NCBI RefSeq assembly: GCF_907164905.1
Contig: NZ_CAJRAF010000001.1
Coordinates: 1,337,001-1,401,000 of the forward strand
Source of the DNA: Dyadobacter sp. CECT 9275
Lineage (GTDB): Bacteria > Bacteroidota > Bacteroidia > Cytophagales > Spirosomataceae
Direction of reading: 5' to 3'
DNA: 64,000 nucleotides
The notes below the pieces were generated by a model that searched no databases, was not told the DNA's origin, and saw nothing but the letters and a program-made list of their open reading frames with translations. Positions 17,162-26,107 of the stretch are shown here, in pieces. The position numbers and the translations under genes are program-made. Within the stretch, counting starts at the first letter, position 1, and every line of letters starts with the position of its first letter.

Positions 17162-19924
17162 ATGGATAAATACACATATATAGCAAATTCCGAAGGTGCT
17201 TACATAGAGGATTTATATAATTCCTATAAGCAAGATCCTGCTTCCGTTGATGAAGGCTGGCAGAAGTTTTTTGAAGGTTTTGATTTCTCTCAGAAATACC
17301 CGGTTAATGGTAATGGCCATTCCAATGGGGCTGTTAACGGGAAAGAAGCCGCTGTTGTAGGTAAGGTAGATGCTGCACAGATCCGAAAAGAAATGGAAGT
17401 GGTACACCTGATCCGCGGATTCAGGTCAAGAGGACACCTGCTTGCAACCACAAACCCGATTCAAAAGAGAAAGGACAGGCAACCACAGCTTGATATAGCA
17501 GATTTTAACCTTGGTCCGGAAGATCTGGACCTTGTTTTTGAAGCAGGGGTGGAAGTTTTCGGCAGACCGGCAACGCTTCGTGAGATTGTTGATTCACTGA
17601 AAACGATTTATACCAAAAATATTGGTTTCGAATATCTGTATATCCGAGACAGAGAGCAAAAAAGCTGGCTGCGCAAGAAGATTGAGAAAGAAGCCCTGAA
17701 TATGAATTTCTCGATTGATGAGAAAAAGCATATTCTTTCAAAACTGAACGAAGCGGTAGTTTTTGAAAACTTCCTGCATACCAAATATCTCGGCCAAAAA
17801 CGTTTCTCCCTCGAAGGAGGAGAGACAACCATTCCGGCCCTTGATGCGATGATCAATCGTGCGGCTGAAATGGGTGTGGTTGAGGTCATGATCGGGATGG
17901 CGCACCGCGGCCGTCTGAATGTGCTGGCCAACATCATGCAAAAAACCTATGGCCAGATCTTTAATGAATTTGAAGGTAATCTGCCGGACCAGGTCTGGGG
18001 AGATGGCGATGTGAAATACCATATGGGTTATGCAAGCCAGATTACCACAAAGGAAGGCAATAAGGTACATTTGAAGCTTGCTCCTAACCCCTCTCACCTC
18101 GAAGCAGTAAATCCGGTGGTGGAAGGATACATCAGAGCCCGTGCAGACGGTATGTATGATAGCGACTATGACCGTGTCCTGCCTGTATTGATTCACGGTG
18201 ATGCAGCTGTTGCAGGTCAGGGGATTGTTTATGAGGTAACGCAGATGTCAGGGCTGAACGGATACTATACCGGAGGTACCATACACTTTGTAATCAATAA
18301 CCAGGTTGGTTTTACAACTGATTTTATTGACGCAAGGTCAAGCATCTACTGTACGGATGTTGCCAAGATCGTTGACGCTCCTGTATTGCACGTAAATGGT
18401 GATGATCCCGAAGCAGTGGTGTTCTGTATGCGCCTGGCTGTGGAATATCGCCAGAAATTTAATAAGGATATTTTTATTGATATGGTTTGTTATCGCCGCC
18501 ACGGACATAACGAAGCCGACGAACCGAAGTTTACGCAGCCTGTACTGTACAAAACCATTGAAACACATCAGAATCCGCGCGAGATTTACCAGAAAACACT
18601 GGCAGATCGTGGAGATGTGGATGCGCAGCTGGCAGCCAATATGGACAAGGAGTTCAAGCAGTTATTGCAGGAACGCCTTGATATGGTGAAGCAGAAAGCG
18701 CTGCCCTACGTTATGCCCAAGCTGGAACAGGAATGGCACTCGTTAAGAAAAGCAAAACCGGAGGATTTCGAAAAATCACCTGAGACAGGTATTGCTCTTG
18801 ATATTCTTGAAAAAATAGGCAAAGCACTGATCACTACCCCTGATGGCTTTAATCGTCTTAAGCAAATTGATAAATTGCTGAAAGACAGGGAGCAAATGAT
18901 ATTTGAGAAGAAGGAGGTAAACTGGGCAACGGCCGAGCTGCTTGCTTACGGATCGGTACTGGCGGAAGGTAACATTGTCCGGCTAAGCGGCCAGGATGTG
19001 CAGCGGGGTACTTTCTCCCACCGCCATGCCGTGCTGAAAGATGTTGAAACCAACGCGGCGTATAGCAGTCTGGCACACATTGAAGAAGGGCAGGGTGAGT
19101 TTATGATTTATAATTCGTTGCTGTCTGAATATGGTGTACTGGGTTTTGAATTCGGATATTCCATGGCCAATCCTAATGCACTGGTTATCTGGGAGGCTCA
19201 GTTCGGGGATTTCGCAAATGGTACACAGGTGATCATAGATCAGTTTGTGACCTCCAGTGAAACCAAATGGGACCGCTGGACAGGCTTGGTGATGTTGTTG
19301 CCCCACGGCTATGAAGGACAAGGGCCCGAGCATTCTAACGCTCGCCCGGAACGGTATCTGCAGCTTTCGGCTAACTATAACATCATCGTTGCGAACGTTA
19401 CCACGCCCGCTAACTTTTTCCACCTGCTGCGCCGTCAGATGAAGTTTCCTTTCCGGAAGCCACTGATCGTGATGTCGCCAAAATCGATGCTGAGACATCC
19501 ATTGTGTGTTTCTCCGCTGGACAGCCTGGTGAACGGAAGATTCCAGGAAACAATTGGTGATACCTACGCAGATCCCGCAAAAACCAAAAAGATATTGTTC
19601 TGTACCGGCAAACTGTACTATGAACTGTACGAGAAACAGCAGGCTGATAAACGGGACGATGTAGCAATTATACGTCTTGAGCAAATGCATCCGTTCCCAC
19701 AGAATCAGATTGACGAACATCTTGCCCAATTCAAAAATGCCAAAGCCTACTGGGTACAGGAAGAGCCTTTTAACATGGGCGGATGGACATTTATGCTGCG
19801 TATGTACAAAGGAAACAAACCTCTGGAAGTAATTGCGAGGGAGTCGAGCGCGTCGCCATCAACTGGTTTCTCCAAAATACATGCGAAGGAGCAGGCTGAG
19901 ATCGTAAGAAGAGCTTTTGAATAA
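17162..19924 (+). CDS. sucA: 2-oxoglutarate dehydrogenase E1 component
   Basis: A 920-residue thiamine-diphosphate enzyme. The N-terminal segment IANSEGAYIEDLYNSYKQDP is the E2-binding region of SucA. The ThDP/active-site region contains GMAHRGRLNVLAN near 240 and the GDAAVAGQGIVYE motif near 347. The C-terminal transketolase-like part includes HGYEGQGPEHSNARPER near 718. It decarboxylates 2-oxoglutarate and succinylates the E2 lipoyl groups in the TCA cycle. The ATG at 17162 was preferred to the adjoining GTG. sucB follows after 48 bases in the same direction. Confidence 0.96.
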   Translation: MDKYTYIANSEGAYIEDLYNSYKQDPASVDEGWQKFFEGFDFSQKYPVNGNGHSNGAVNGKEAAVVGKVDAAQIRKEMEVVHLIRGFRSRGHLLATTNPIQKRKDRQPQLDIADFNLGPEDLDLVFEAGVEVFGRPATLREIVDSLKTIYTKNIGFEYLYIRDREQKSWLRKKIEKEALNMNFSIDEKKHILSKLNEAVVFENFLHTKYLGQKRFSLEGGETTIPALDAMINRAAEMGVVEVMIGMAHRGRLNVLANIMQKTYGQIFNEFEGNLPDQVWGDGDVKYHMGYASQITTKEGNKVHLKLAPNPSHLEAVNPVVEGYIRARADGMYDSDYDRVLPVLIHGDAAVAGQGIVYEVTQMSGLNGYYTGGTIHFVINNQVGFTTDFIDARSSIYCTDVAKIVDAPVLHVNGDDPEAVVFCMRLAVEYRQKFNKDIFIDMVCYRRHGHNEADEPKFTQPVLYKTIETHQNPREIYQKTLADRGDVDAQLAANMDKEFKQLLQERLDMVKQKALPYVMPKLEQEWHSLRKAKPEDFEKSPETGIALDILEKIGKALITTPDGFNRLKQIDKLLKDREQMIFEKKEVNWATAELLAYGSVLAEGNIVRLSGQDVQRGTFSHRHAVLKDVETNAAYSSLAHIEEGQGEFMIYNSLLSEYGVLGFEFGYSMANPNALVIWEAQFGDFANGTQVIIDQFVTSSETKWDRWTGLVMLLPHGYEGQGPEHSNARPERYLQLSANYNIIVANVTTPANFFHLLRRQMKFPFRKPLIVMSPKSMLRHPLCVSPLDSLVNGRFQETIGDTYADPAKTKKILFCTGKLYYELYEKQQADKRDDVAIIRLEQMHPFPQNQIDEHLAQFKNAKAYWVQEEPFNMGGWTFMLRMYKGNKPLEVIARESSASPSTGFSKIHAKEQAEIVRRAFE

Positions 19925-19972
19925 AAACGAGTAAATTAAGATACTTATTCTGATAACAAGATTGCAGATAAA

Positions 19973-21544
19973 ATGGCTGAAATTGAAGTAAAAGTACCGC
20001 CCGTTGGCGAGTCAATCACGGAGGTTACAATAGGAAACTGGTTCAAGAATGATGGCGATTTTGTGAAAATGGATGAGGTTATTTGTGGACTGGATTCTGA
20101 TAAGGCAACGTTTGAATTAACGGCTGAAGCTGAAGGTGTGCTACACATAAAGGCTCAGGAGGGAGATACCCTCAATATAGGGGACCTGATTGCAACGATT
20201 GATGCTGCGGCGAATGGTGCCAGCAAACCCAGCGAACCAAAAGCAGAAAAACCTGCGCCGGCTCCCGCACCGGTTGTTGAGGCGAAACCAGCTCCTGTTG
20301 CGGAGGCTCCACAAGCATCCGCCGCACCTGCAAAAGCATACGAAATGAAGGTACCTGCTGTGGGTGAATCCATTACAGAGGTAACGATAGCTTCCTGGAG
20401 TAAAAAGGACGGAGACCAGGTGGCAGTAGATGAAATACTTTGTGAGCTGGAATCTGATAAGGCAACGTTTGAATTACCCGCTGAGGCTGCCGGTACACTA
20501 CGTATTGTGGGTAAGGAAGGTGAAACGCTGGCGATAGGAGCGGTAATATGTATCATTGAAGGAGGTACTGGTGTATCTGCTGCTCCGAAGCCTGCAGAAA
20601 CTGCATCCGTAGCTGCACCAGAAGATAAAGGTTTTACAGAGAAGCATACTTCACCGGTTGCTGCCAAAATACTTGCAGAAAAAGGTATTGACCCGAAAGA
20701 TGTGAATGGCTCTGGAGCTGGCGGACGAGTGATGAAGGAGGATGCGCTGAAGGCGGGAAGCAAGCCTGCTGAAACTGCTGCCCCTGCTAAGCCTGCTGCT
20801 CCTGCCCCGGCCAAGGTTGCCACGGCTCCTGCGATTCCGGGGTCACGTAATCAGCGCCGTGAGAAAATGTCGTCATTGCGGAAAACCATTGCACGGCGCC
20901 TGGTGGCTGTGAAAAATGAAACGGCAATGCTCACTACATTTAACGAGGTAGACATGAAGCCGGTGATGGATCTTCGTGCCAAGTTCAAAGACAAGTTTAA
21001 GGAGAAACATGAAGTGGGCCTTGGTTTTATGTCTTTCTTTGTGAAGGCAGTTACCGTTGCGCTTAAGGATTTCCCTGTGGTTAATGCGTACATTGACGGC
21101 GAGGAATTGGTATATAATGATTTTACAGATATTTCTGTGGCAGTATCAACCCCGCGCGGATTGGTGGTGCCTGTGATCAGAAATGCGGAGACACTTTCCT
21201 TTGCAGGGATTGAAAAAGAAATAGTTCGGTTGGCAGTACGTGCACGTGACGGCAAGCTAGGCCTGGACGAAATGTCTGGCGGTACCTTCACAATTACCAA
21301 CGGCGGTACCTTCGGTTCGATGCTATCAACCCCCATCATCAATGCACCACAATCTGCGATCCTGGGTATGCATAATATTGTTGAGCGCGCTGTGGTGGTG
21401 GATGGACAGATCGTAGTTCGGCCGATTATGTATGTCGCGCTTTCTTATGACCACCGGACCATTGACGGGAAGGACTCAGTGAGCTTCCTGGTTCGTGTGA
21501 AGCAGTTACTCGAAGATCCGATGAGATTGTTACTCGATATGTAA
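19973..21544 (+). CDS. sucB: Dihydrolipoyl succinyltransferase (2-oxoglutarate dehydrogenase E2) with two lipoyl domains
   Basis: A 523-residue E2 with two lipoyl domains (about 2-77 and 123-198). Each carries the modified Lys in DSDKATFE and ESDKATFE, and they are joined by an Ala/Pro-rich linker. A peripheral-subunit-binding domain follows ([14 protein letters not shown], about 227-262), a second Ala/Pro linker, and the catalytic domain with SYDHRTIDG near the end. SucB in most bacteria has one lipoyl domain, so the second is notable. Both lipoyl-Lys segments share an identical 24-base run. It transfers succinyl groups to CoA. Confidence 0.95.
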   Translation: MAEIEVKVPPVGESITEVTIGNWFKNDGDFVKMDEVICGLDSDKATFELTAEAEGVLHIKAQEGDTLNIGDLIATIDAAANGASKPSEPKAEKPAPAPAPVVEAKPAPVAEAPQASAAPAKAYEMKVPAVGESITEVTIASWSKKDGDQVAVDEILCELESDKATFELPAEAAGTLRIVGKEGETLAIGAVICIIEGGTGVSAAPKPAETASVAAPEDKGFTEKHTSPVAAKILAEKGIDPKDVNGSGAGGRVMKEDALKAGSKPAETAAPAKPAAPAPAKVATAPAIPGSRNQRREKMSSLRKTIARRLVAVKNETAMLTTFNEVDMKPVMDLRAKFKDKFKEKHEVGLGFMSFFVKAVTVALKDFPVVNAYIDGEELVYNDFTDISVAVSTPRGLVVPVIRNAETLSFAGIEKEIVRLAVRARDGKLGLDEMSGGTFTITNGGTFGSMLSTPIINAPQSAILGMHNIVERAVVVDGQIVVRPIMYVALSYDHRTIDGKDSVSFLVRVKQLLEDPMRLLLDM

Positions 21545-21550
21545 ATAAAA

Positions 21551-21577
21551 GGCCCGCTTTTGGCGGGCTTTTTTCTT
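21551..21577 (+). terminator. Intrinsic terminator after sucB
   Basis: The stem gcccgc (21552-21557) / gcgggc (21563-21568) with loop ttttg is followed by a long T-run with one C. It starts 7 bases after the sucB stop and also borders the convergent MazG-like gene. Confidence 0.9.
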
Positions 21578-21904
21578 TTAAGACAATTTTTCATTTTCCT
21601 TATGGCGGTCCTTGTCCCGGACCGTTTTCTTAGCCATGTTCTTCTCAAAGGCTTCCGTTAAATTAACACCGGTTTGGTTGGCCAGGCAGATCAGCACCCA
21701 AAGTACATCGGCCATTTCATCCCCAAGATCTTTTCCCAGATCTGATTTTTTAAAAGACTGATCTCCATACGTTCGTGCCATGATCCGCGCAAGCTCACCG
21801 ACTTCTTCGGTAAGAATCGTCATGTTGGTCAGTTCCGAGAAATAACGGACGCCATAGGTTTTGATCCAGTGGTCCACCGTATTTTGTGCTTCCTGCAAGG
21901 TCAT
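21578..21904 (-). CDS. MazG-like nucleotide pyrophosphohydrolase
   Basis: A 108-residue all-alpha NTP pyrophosphohydrolase. The Mg-binding pattern is LTEEVGELARIM (EExxE) near 30-41 and the later DEMADVLWVLICLA helix near 64-77, whose Glu/Asp complete the metal site. These enzymes hydrolyse non-canonical or excess nucleoside triphosphates to monophosphate plus PPi. It starts 10 bases downstream of dtd on the same strand, so the two share a transcript with a common clean-up theme. Confidence 0.85.
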   Translation of the reverse strand: MTLQEAQNTVDHWIKTYGVRYFSELTNMTILTEEVGELARIMARTYGDQSFKKSDLGKDLGDEMADVLWVLICLANQTGVNLTEAFEKNMAKKTVRDKDRHKENEKLS

Positions 21905-21914
21905 AATACTGAGT

Positions 21915-22367
21915 TTATATTCTGTTTTTAGAATCGATAATGATGGTCACCGGGCCGTCATTGAGCAATGATACTTTCATATCGGCACCAAACCTGCCAC
22001 TTTGAATAGGCTTTCCTGTCTCTTTTTCCAGAAATGAGATCATTTTTTCATATAAAGGAATGGCAATTTCTGGCCGCGCCGCCTCTATAAAGGAGGGCCT
22101 GTTTCCTTTTTTTGTACTTGCATGAAGCGTAAACTGGCTGATCAGCAGGATATCTCCCGCAACACCCCGGAGGTCAAGGTTCATTTTCCCTTCGGGATCA
22201 CTGAATACTCTAAGGCCAGTAATTTTACGTCCCAGCCATTCCACATCCTCGTTTGTATCGTTGTGTGTGATACCTAACAAAACCATAAAACCCAACCCGA
22301 TTTGCCCTTCTATCTTTTCATCGATGGATACTGAAGCCTGAGATACCCGCTGAACTACTGCAATCAT
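21915..22367 (-). CDS. dtd: D-aminoacyl-tRNA deacylase
   Basis: A 150-residue protein beginning MIAVVQRVSQASV, the standard DTD N-terminus, from the ATG at 22367-22365; a start four codons upstream is possible but atypical. The catalytic-pocket motifs SQFTLHAS near 78-85 and NDGPVTI near 137-143 (the cross-subunit Gly-Pro motif) are intact. It removes D-amino acids, and glycine from mischarged tRNA-Ala. It is the first gene of a two-gene unit with the MazG-like gene. Confidence 0.94.
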   Translation of the reverse strand: MIAVVQRVSQASVSIDEKIEGQIGLGFMVLLGITHNDTNEDVEWLGRKITGLRVFSDPEGKMNLDLRGVAGDILLISQFTLHASTKKGNRPSFIEAARPEIAIPLYEKMISFLEKETGKPIQSGRFGADMKVSLLNDGPVTIIIDSKNRI

Positions 22368-22597
22368 ATCAAAACACAAATATTAAGTAAAGTAATGGCA
22401 CGTTATGGAGGAAATTGATGATGTTCTCCATAGATCAAACAGCCTTTGAAACAGAGCGCAATCACAGCGGCTAGTTAACAAATTACTACGCCGTACCGCA
22501 ATAGTTTAAATTAATAAGATTAATTGATAGAATTTATATCCGGATGTTTCTAACTTAGTAAATTAATGCTCCATTTTATTCTGGTTATTTGCAATAG

Positions 22598-23155
22598 ATG
22601 GCTTTGTTTAATGAAGAACTTTTACTGATCAACGTTTCTCAGGGCAACCGGGAATCATTTTCGGAAATATACAATATGTATTTTTCCGACATTCATAAAT
22701 ATGTCTTCAAGTTTGTAAAGGCCGATGATTATACCGATGATCTTTGCCAGGAAATATTTATGAAAGTTTGGGAAAACCGTGAAAAACTCCCGAAAATTAT
22801 TCACTTCCGAGCTTATATTTTTACCATTGCCAAAAATCAGGTATATGATTTTCTTCGTTATACCTCCCGTGATGAGCGGGTGAGGGTACAGATACAGAAC
22901 GGGATCAGACTAACAGCAAACAGTACAGAAGATACCTTTCAGTCGGAGGAATATATGAGCCATGTACAGGCTGTACTGGATTCTATGGGCCGTAGTCAGG
23001 AAGTTTTTACCCTCTGCCGTGAGATGAATCAAACTTATGATCAGGCGGCCGAGACGTTGGGGATATCCCGCAATGCGGTTAAAAGACACATGATCAAAAC
23101 CATGAAATATCTGAAACATTCGGCCCGGAAGAATTTTGGATTATCATTTAATTGA
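22598..23155 (+). CDS. ECF RNA polymerase sigma factor (Bacteroidota FecI-like type)
   Basis: A 185-residue sigma-70 family protein with region 2 (YNMYFSDIHKYVFKFV to LCQEIFMKVWENRE, about 22-67) and region 4 (TYDQAAETLGISRNAVKRHMIKTMKYL, about 145-172, an HTH). There is no region 3, as expected for ECF factors. No FecR-type anti-sigma or TonB-dependent receptor lies next to it, so its signal is unknown. It stands alone between dtd and a convergent membrane operon. Confidence 0.88.
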   Translation: MALFNEELLLINVSQGNRESFSEIYNMYFSDIHKYVFKFVKADDYTDDLCQEIFMKVWENREKLPKIIHFRAYIFTIAKNQVYDFLRYTSRDERVRVQIQNGIRLTANSTEDTFQSEEYMSHVQAVLDSMGRSQEVFTLCREMNQTYDQAAETLGISRNAVKRHMIKTMKYLKHSARKNFGLSFN

Positions 23156-23193
23156 AGAACCGGCATTGTCTCAGTTGAGAGAGCCATAACAAT

Positions 23194-23227
23194 AAAAGAC
23201 CATCTCTGACAGGGGATGGTCTTTTGC
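23194..23227 (+). terminator. Intrinsic terminator after the sigma-factor gene
   Basis: The perfect 11-base stem aaaagaccatc (23194-23204) / gatggtctttt (23215-23225) is A-rich on one side and T-rich on the other. It can therefore serve both the sigma gene and the convergent operon. Confidence 0.85.
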
Positions 23228-23286
23228 CTGGTATCAGAATGTAATCTAAAACCGGGCGGTAATATTTATAGCTTTTCACATTTAAT

Positions 23287-24318
23287 TTAACGCTCGTAAC
23301 GTTTGATCCTGACTTTGGAAAGGCCGCCTTCAAATTTAACGTGCACCTTTTTAGCAGCACCATCATAACCCGGAGAGCGGTACAAACCATCGCTGACTTT
23401 TTCCAGGTCATCAAAAGACCTGATGTTCATAGCACCGTCCAGCCTTACCTCACAGCCCACGGACTCGGGTATCTCGAGAGTTACCGAAGCAACTCCTGCT
23501 TCTACAAAAACGTTGGTTTCTGCTTGTTTGTCACCAAGTTTGACATCCATTTCTGCAACCCCGGTACTGACTTTAAGGGATTCTACTTTATAATTGCTGA
23601 AATCAAAATCACCCTTTCCTGCTCCAATTCCCAGGTCAATATGCCAAACAGGCCTTTCGTTTAGTTGAATACTGGCTTCATTGGATATCTTTCCGTTTTT
23701 GATGGTTACATTTCCTTCTTCCATTTTCAGGTTCACTGTGGCAGAGCCTTCGAGCTTATTGACGGTACGGTTGGAAATAAAACCAACGGAACTCGAGCGG
23801 GTATTGGCTGCAAAAAGCTTATCGGTATTTCCTTCGAGTTTAAACGATCCGGCCCCTCCTTCGAGGTTCAGGTAGGCCTTTTGAATAAATTCCTCCATTT
23901 CGTACTGATAGTTCCCATTCAGCTGTTTTTTGCTGTCTTCCTGGCCGTTGTCGTCATTTTCATCCTCATTCTGATCTCCGTCATCATCATAGTCGTTATT
24001 ATGTTCATCATTGTCATCATCATCGTTCCAGTTGAAATGCCAATCCCGGCCAGAATGATCAAATGCACGGTCGGTTTTATTGACAATTGCGCCAAAAACA
24101 GCGAGTGTGATCAAAAGGCCAACTGCACCGCCTGAGGCACCCCTTTCCTTGCCAGAAACCAGCAATATAAAACCAGCCAGGATAAGCAGTATGGGCCAGT
24201 ATGGCAGGATACCATACCAGTCAATATCTATCAGGTCCAGATTACGGAGCAGCCACAGGATACCCAAAATAACCAGAAGGCCTCCCCAGAAAATTCCTTT
24301 TGAAGTTTTCATATCCAT
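23287..24318 (-). CDS. LiaF-like membrane protein with acidic linker and C-terminal beta-rich domain
   Basis: A 343-residue protein. Residues about 8-85 hold closely spaced transmembrane helices of the LiaF/DUF5668 type (FWGGLLVILGILWLL, YWPILLILAGFILLV, AVGLLITLAVFGAIV). Residues about 98-130 are an Asp/Asn/Glu/His-rich linker of repeated acidic residues. Residues about 140-343 form a toast-rack/DUF4097-like beta domain with repeating polar strands. LiaF-like proteins sense or modulate cell-envelope stress in Firmicutes; here the role is inferred. Its ATG shares one base with the preceding stop (TAATG). An alternative start is two codons later. Confidence 0.78.
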   Translation of the reverse strand: MDMKTSKGIFWGGLLVILGILWLLRNLDLIDIDWYGILPYWPILLILAGFILLVSGKERGASGGAVGLLITLAVFGAIVNKTDRAFDHSGRDWHFNWNDDDDNDEHNNDYDDDGDQNEDENDDNGQEDSKKQLNGNYQYEMEEFIQKAYLNLEGGAGSFKLEGNTDKLFAANTRSSSVGFISNRTVNKLEGSATVNLKMEEGNVTIKNGKISNEASIQLNERPVWHIDLGIGAGKGDFDFSNYKVESLKVSTGVAEMDVKLGDKQAETNVFVEAGVASVTLEIPESVGCEVRLDGAMNIRSFDDLEKVSDGLYRSPGYDGAAKKVHVKFEGGLSKVRIKRYER

Positions 24319-24503
24319 TATAAATTTGAACGGTTAGAAGAATGAGGATCCAAAAAGTTGCGGGCAAGCAACAATGCGCCGGTTGTAATGAGGATGATAG
24401 GCAGAAAAAAGCGGCCGAAATCAAAGTCTGTCAGTTCTTCAACCAGAAAGAGAGTGCCGGTAATGATGAGGATAATTCCCCAGAAAATGTTTCGGAAAGT
24501 CAT
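24318..24503 (-). CDS. Small LiaF-type transmembrane protein
   Basis: A 61-residue protein almost entirely made of two transmembrane helices (FWGIILIITGTLFLV and FFLPIILITTGALLLA), matching the transmembrane module of the next protein. Its stop overlaps the downstream ATG by one base, so translation is coupled. It is probably a stand-alone version of the same domain, perhaps pairing with the larger protein in the membrane. No catalytic residues are visible. Confidence 0.75.
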   Translation of the reverse strand: MTFRNIFWGIILIITGTLFLVEELTDFDFGRFFLPIILITTGALLLARNFLDPHSSNRSNL

Positions 24504-24553
24504 GGCTGTGGTGTTAAAGTGAAAAATTTAGATATTAAAGAGTGCCGGTCTGA

Positions 24554-25165
24554 CTAATTCACTTTAATGATATCATCATCATTGTCTCCGGGCCTTTTAT
24601 TTTCAGGATCCTCCGGCCAAACCGTTGGGGAAGAATTTTCGGATGTAAAAGGGGTATAAGGTTGCGGGTCTGGTTCCACGGGCGGGGCTGGGTCCGCAGG
24701 CGGAGGAGTAGGATTATTGACACCATTATTATTTTCATGTTCTTTGTCGCGCTGGCGCAGAATAAGAAAGGCCCCGATGGCTATGAGCAAAACCGGCCAG
24801 AAATAATGCTTCATCTTATACCATATTGAAAAGTCATCCAGCAGCATAACGGCCCCAAAGAATATCAGCGCACCTCCCAGCACCATAATGGTCTGGTCGG
24901 ATCTTTTCTTATCTGCCAAAGGATCAAAAGGTTTGGCAGTATCATTCGCCACGGGACTGATTTCAGCAGGTCCCGTAGGTAAAACGGCCCATAGGACAAT
25001 GTATATCAAACCAGTCCATCCGAAGTTTGGCGGGATAGGAAGCAGCAACATGACGACAAGAATGACCCTGACGATGACAACATCTATCTGCATGTACTGT
25101 GCTATACCGGATGCGACTCCCCCGAAAACTGCCTGGTCGGGTATGCGGTGCAATTTCTTTTCCAT
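24554..25165 (-). CDS. PspC-domain membrane protein
   Basis: A 203-residue protein. The N-terminal PspC domain (about 3-65) has the usual LHRIPDQAVFGGVASGIAQY opening and a long hydrophobic helix (VRVILVVMLLLPI) ending in LWAVLPTG. Two further hydrophobic segments lie at about 93-140. The C-terminal tail is Asn/Pro-rich and probably disordered. PspC proteins belong to envelope-stress systems. It heads a three-gene minus-strand operon with the two LiaF-like genes, a combination common in Bacteroidota. Confidence 0.85.
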   Translation of the reverse strand: MEKKLHRIPDQAVFGGVASGIAQYMQIDVVIVRVILVVMLLLPIPPNFGWTGLIYIVLWAVLPTGPAEISPVANDTAKPFDPLADKKRSDQTIMVLGGALIFFGAVMLLDDFSIWYKMKHYFWPVLLIAIGAFLILRQRDKEHENNNGVNNPTPPPADPAPPVEPDPQPYTPFTSENSSPTVWPEDPENKRPGDNDDDIIKVN

Positions 25166-25308
25166 AGTTGATTAACGTTTATTTGTAATCAAAGGTAGTA
25201 GGTTATGCAAGATACTGCAAGCCGGGAAATTATTAATGGTTTGAAAGCGGGTTGAAAGGTTATTTAAAAGGGCGGACCAGCAAACAGTGGCCCGTTTTCC
25301 TTCTGGAA

Positions 25309-25932
25309 TCAGTTTTCTTCCAGTGCTTCCAGGATGTCCATCATACTTCCAAAGTCTTTAAAACCAGGACGTATTTCTTCACTTCCCTTCAGCGCAATAC
25401 CAATTTTGGGGAAGAGCGTCGTGAGTGCAGTAACGGTAGATTCGTTTTCCAGGCCAAAGCCAACAAGTATCGGATATTCTTTGGAAAGATTACCTGAAGT
25501 TTGAATCCATTCGTCCGAAAGCGGGGAATCATCGTCACTTTCCAGGAGGAAATGGGCAACGTCATCAGCATACCTGCTCATCAGCAGTTCCATTTCGCCG
25601 GCATCATACTGGTCTGCACTCACCCGCAGGATGAGTGGTAAACCTAATTCACTTTTAAGATATCCCAGCAGATTTGATTCCGTTACCTGAATAGAGTGAA
25701 CGGGGTACGGCGCCAGGGCCTGGATGATTTTCTCAGGGTCGGTCAGGGAGGTTTCTGCTACAAGGGTAACGCCAGCCAGCCAGGAGCAGATGTCTTCAAA
25801 TTTTTTAGGAGAGATATAGGCAGCAGCATTTTCGTCAATTGAAAAACCAAGCATTTCCACACCCATTCCGGCGCAATACCGGGCATCGGACAAATTGGAA
25901 ACGTTGCTGATTTTTACGGTATTAGTAAGCAT
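25309..25932 (-). CDS. TrpF-like (phosphoribosylanthranilate isomerase fold) protein lacking catalytic residues
   Basis: A 207-residue TIM-barrel protein. The opening TVKISNVSNLSDARYCAGMGVEMLGF follows the TrpF pattern, and the end IRPGFKDFGSMMDILEAL matches the TrpF phosphate-binding and last-helix region. TrpF's catalytic Cys in KICG is replaced by Ser (KISN). The Asp at the end of the fifth strand is Glu (LLESDD). It is therefore unlikely to be the tryptophan-pathway isomerase, and no trp genes are nearby. It may be a repurposed barrel. Function unknown. Confidence 0.68.
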   Translation of the reverse strand: MLTNTVKISNVSNLSDARYCAGMGVEMLGFSIDENAAAYISPKKFEDICSWLAGVTLVAETSLTDPEKIIQALAPYPVHSIQVTESNLLGYLKSELGLPLILRVSADQYDAGEMELLMSRYADDVAHFLLESDDDSPLSDEWIQTSGNLSKEYPILVGFGLENESTVTALTTLFPKIGIALKGSEEIRPGFKDFGSMMDILEALEEN

Positions 25933-26041
25933 TGCGGTGTTATGAAGTTGTATCTGACTGCAAAGATAATTTTTAACGAGAGAAATGCTTCATCTTATTT
26001 TAACGCTGGCGGCAACGTGGGGTAATAGCATTATGTAAAAC

Positions 26042-26082
26042 AAAAAACGGGAACAGTGATAACCTTGTTATCTCCATTCCCG
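26042..26082 (-). terminator. Intrinsic terminator downstream of the aldose epimerase gene
   Basis: On the minus strand cgggaa (26082-26077) pairs with ttcccg (26053-26048), with an inner gataac/gttatc stem. A T-run (26047-26042) follows. It lies 26 bases after the epimerase stop. Confidence 0.8.
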
Positions 26083-26107
26083 CTTTGATGAATCTTACGT
26101 CTATTGG

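Noticed and set aside
18983..19729. 248-codon minus-strand frame opposite sucA
   Set aside because: Shadow of a highly conserved gene on the other strand; no motif, no plausible signal or start context.
20155..20823. 222-codon minus-strand frame, rich in Ala/Ser/Gly, opposite sucB
   Set aside because: It mirrors the Ala/Pro-rich linkers of sucB. It has no family resemblance and lies wholly inside a secure gene.
23665..24135. Plus-strand frame with a striking Ile/Val-rich hydrophobic run
   Set aside because: It is the reverse reading of the acidic Asp/Asn linker of the LiaF-like gene, so the hydrophobicity is an artefact of codon complement.
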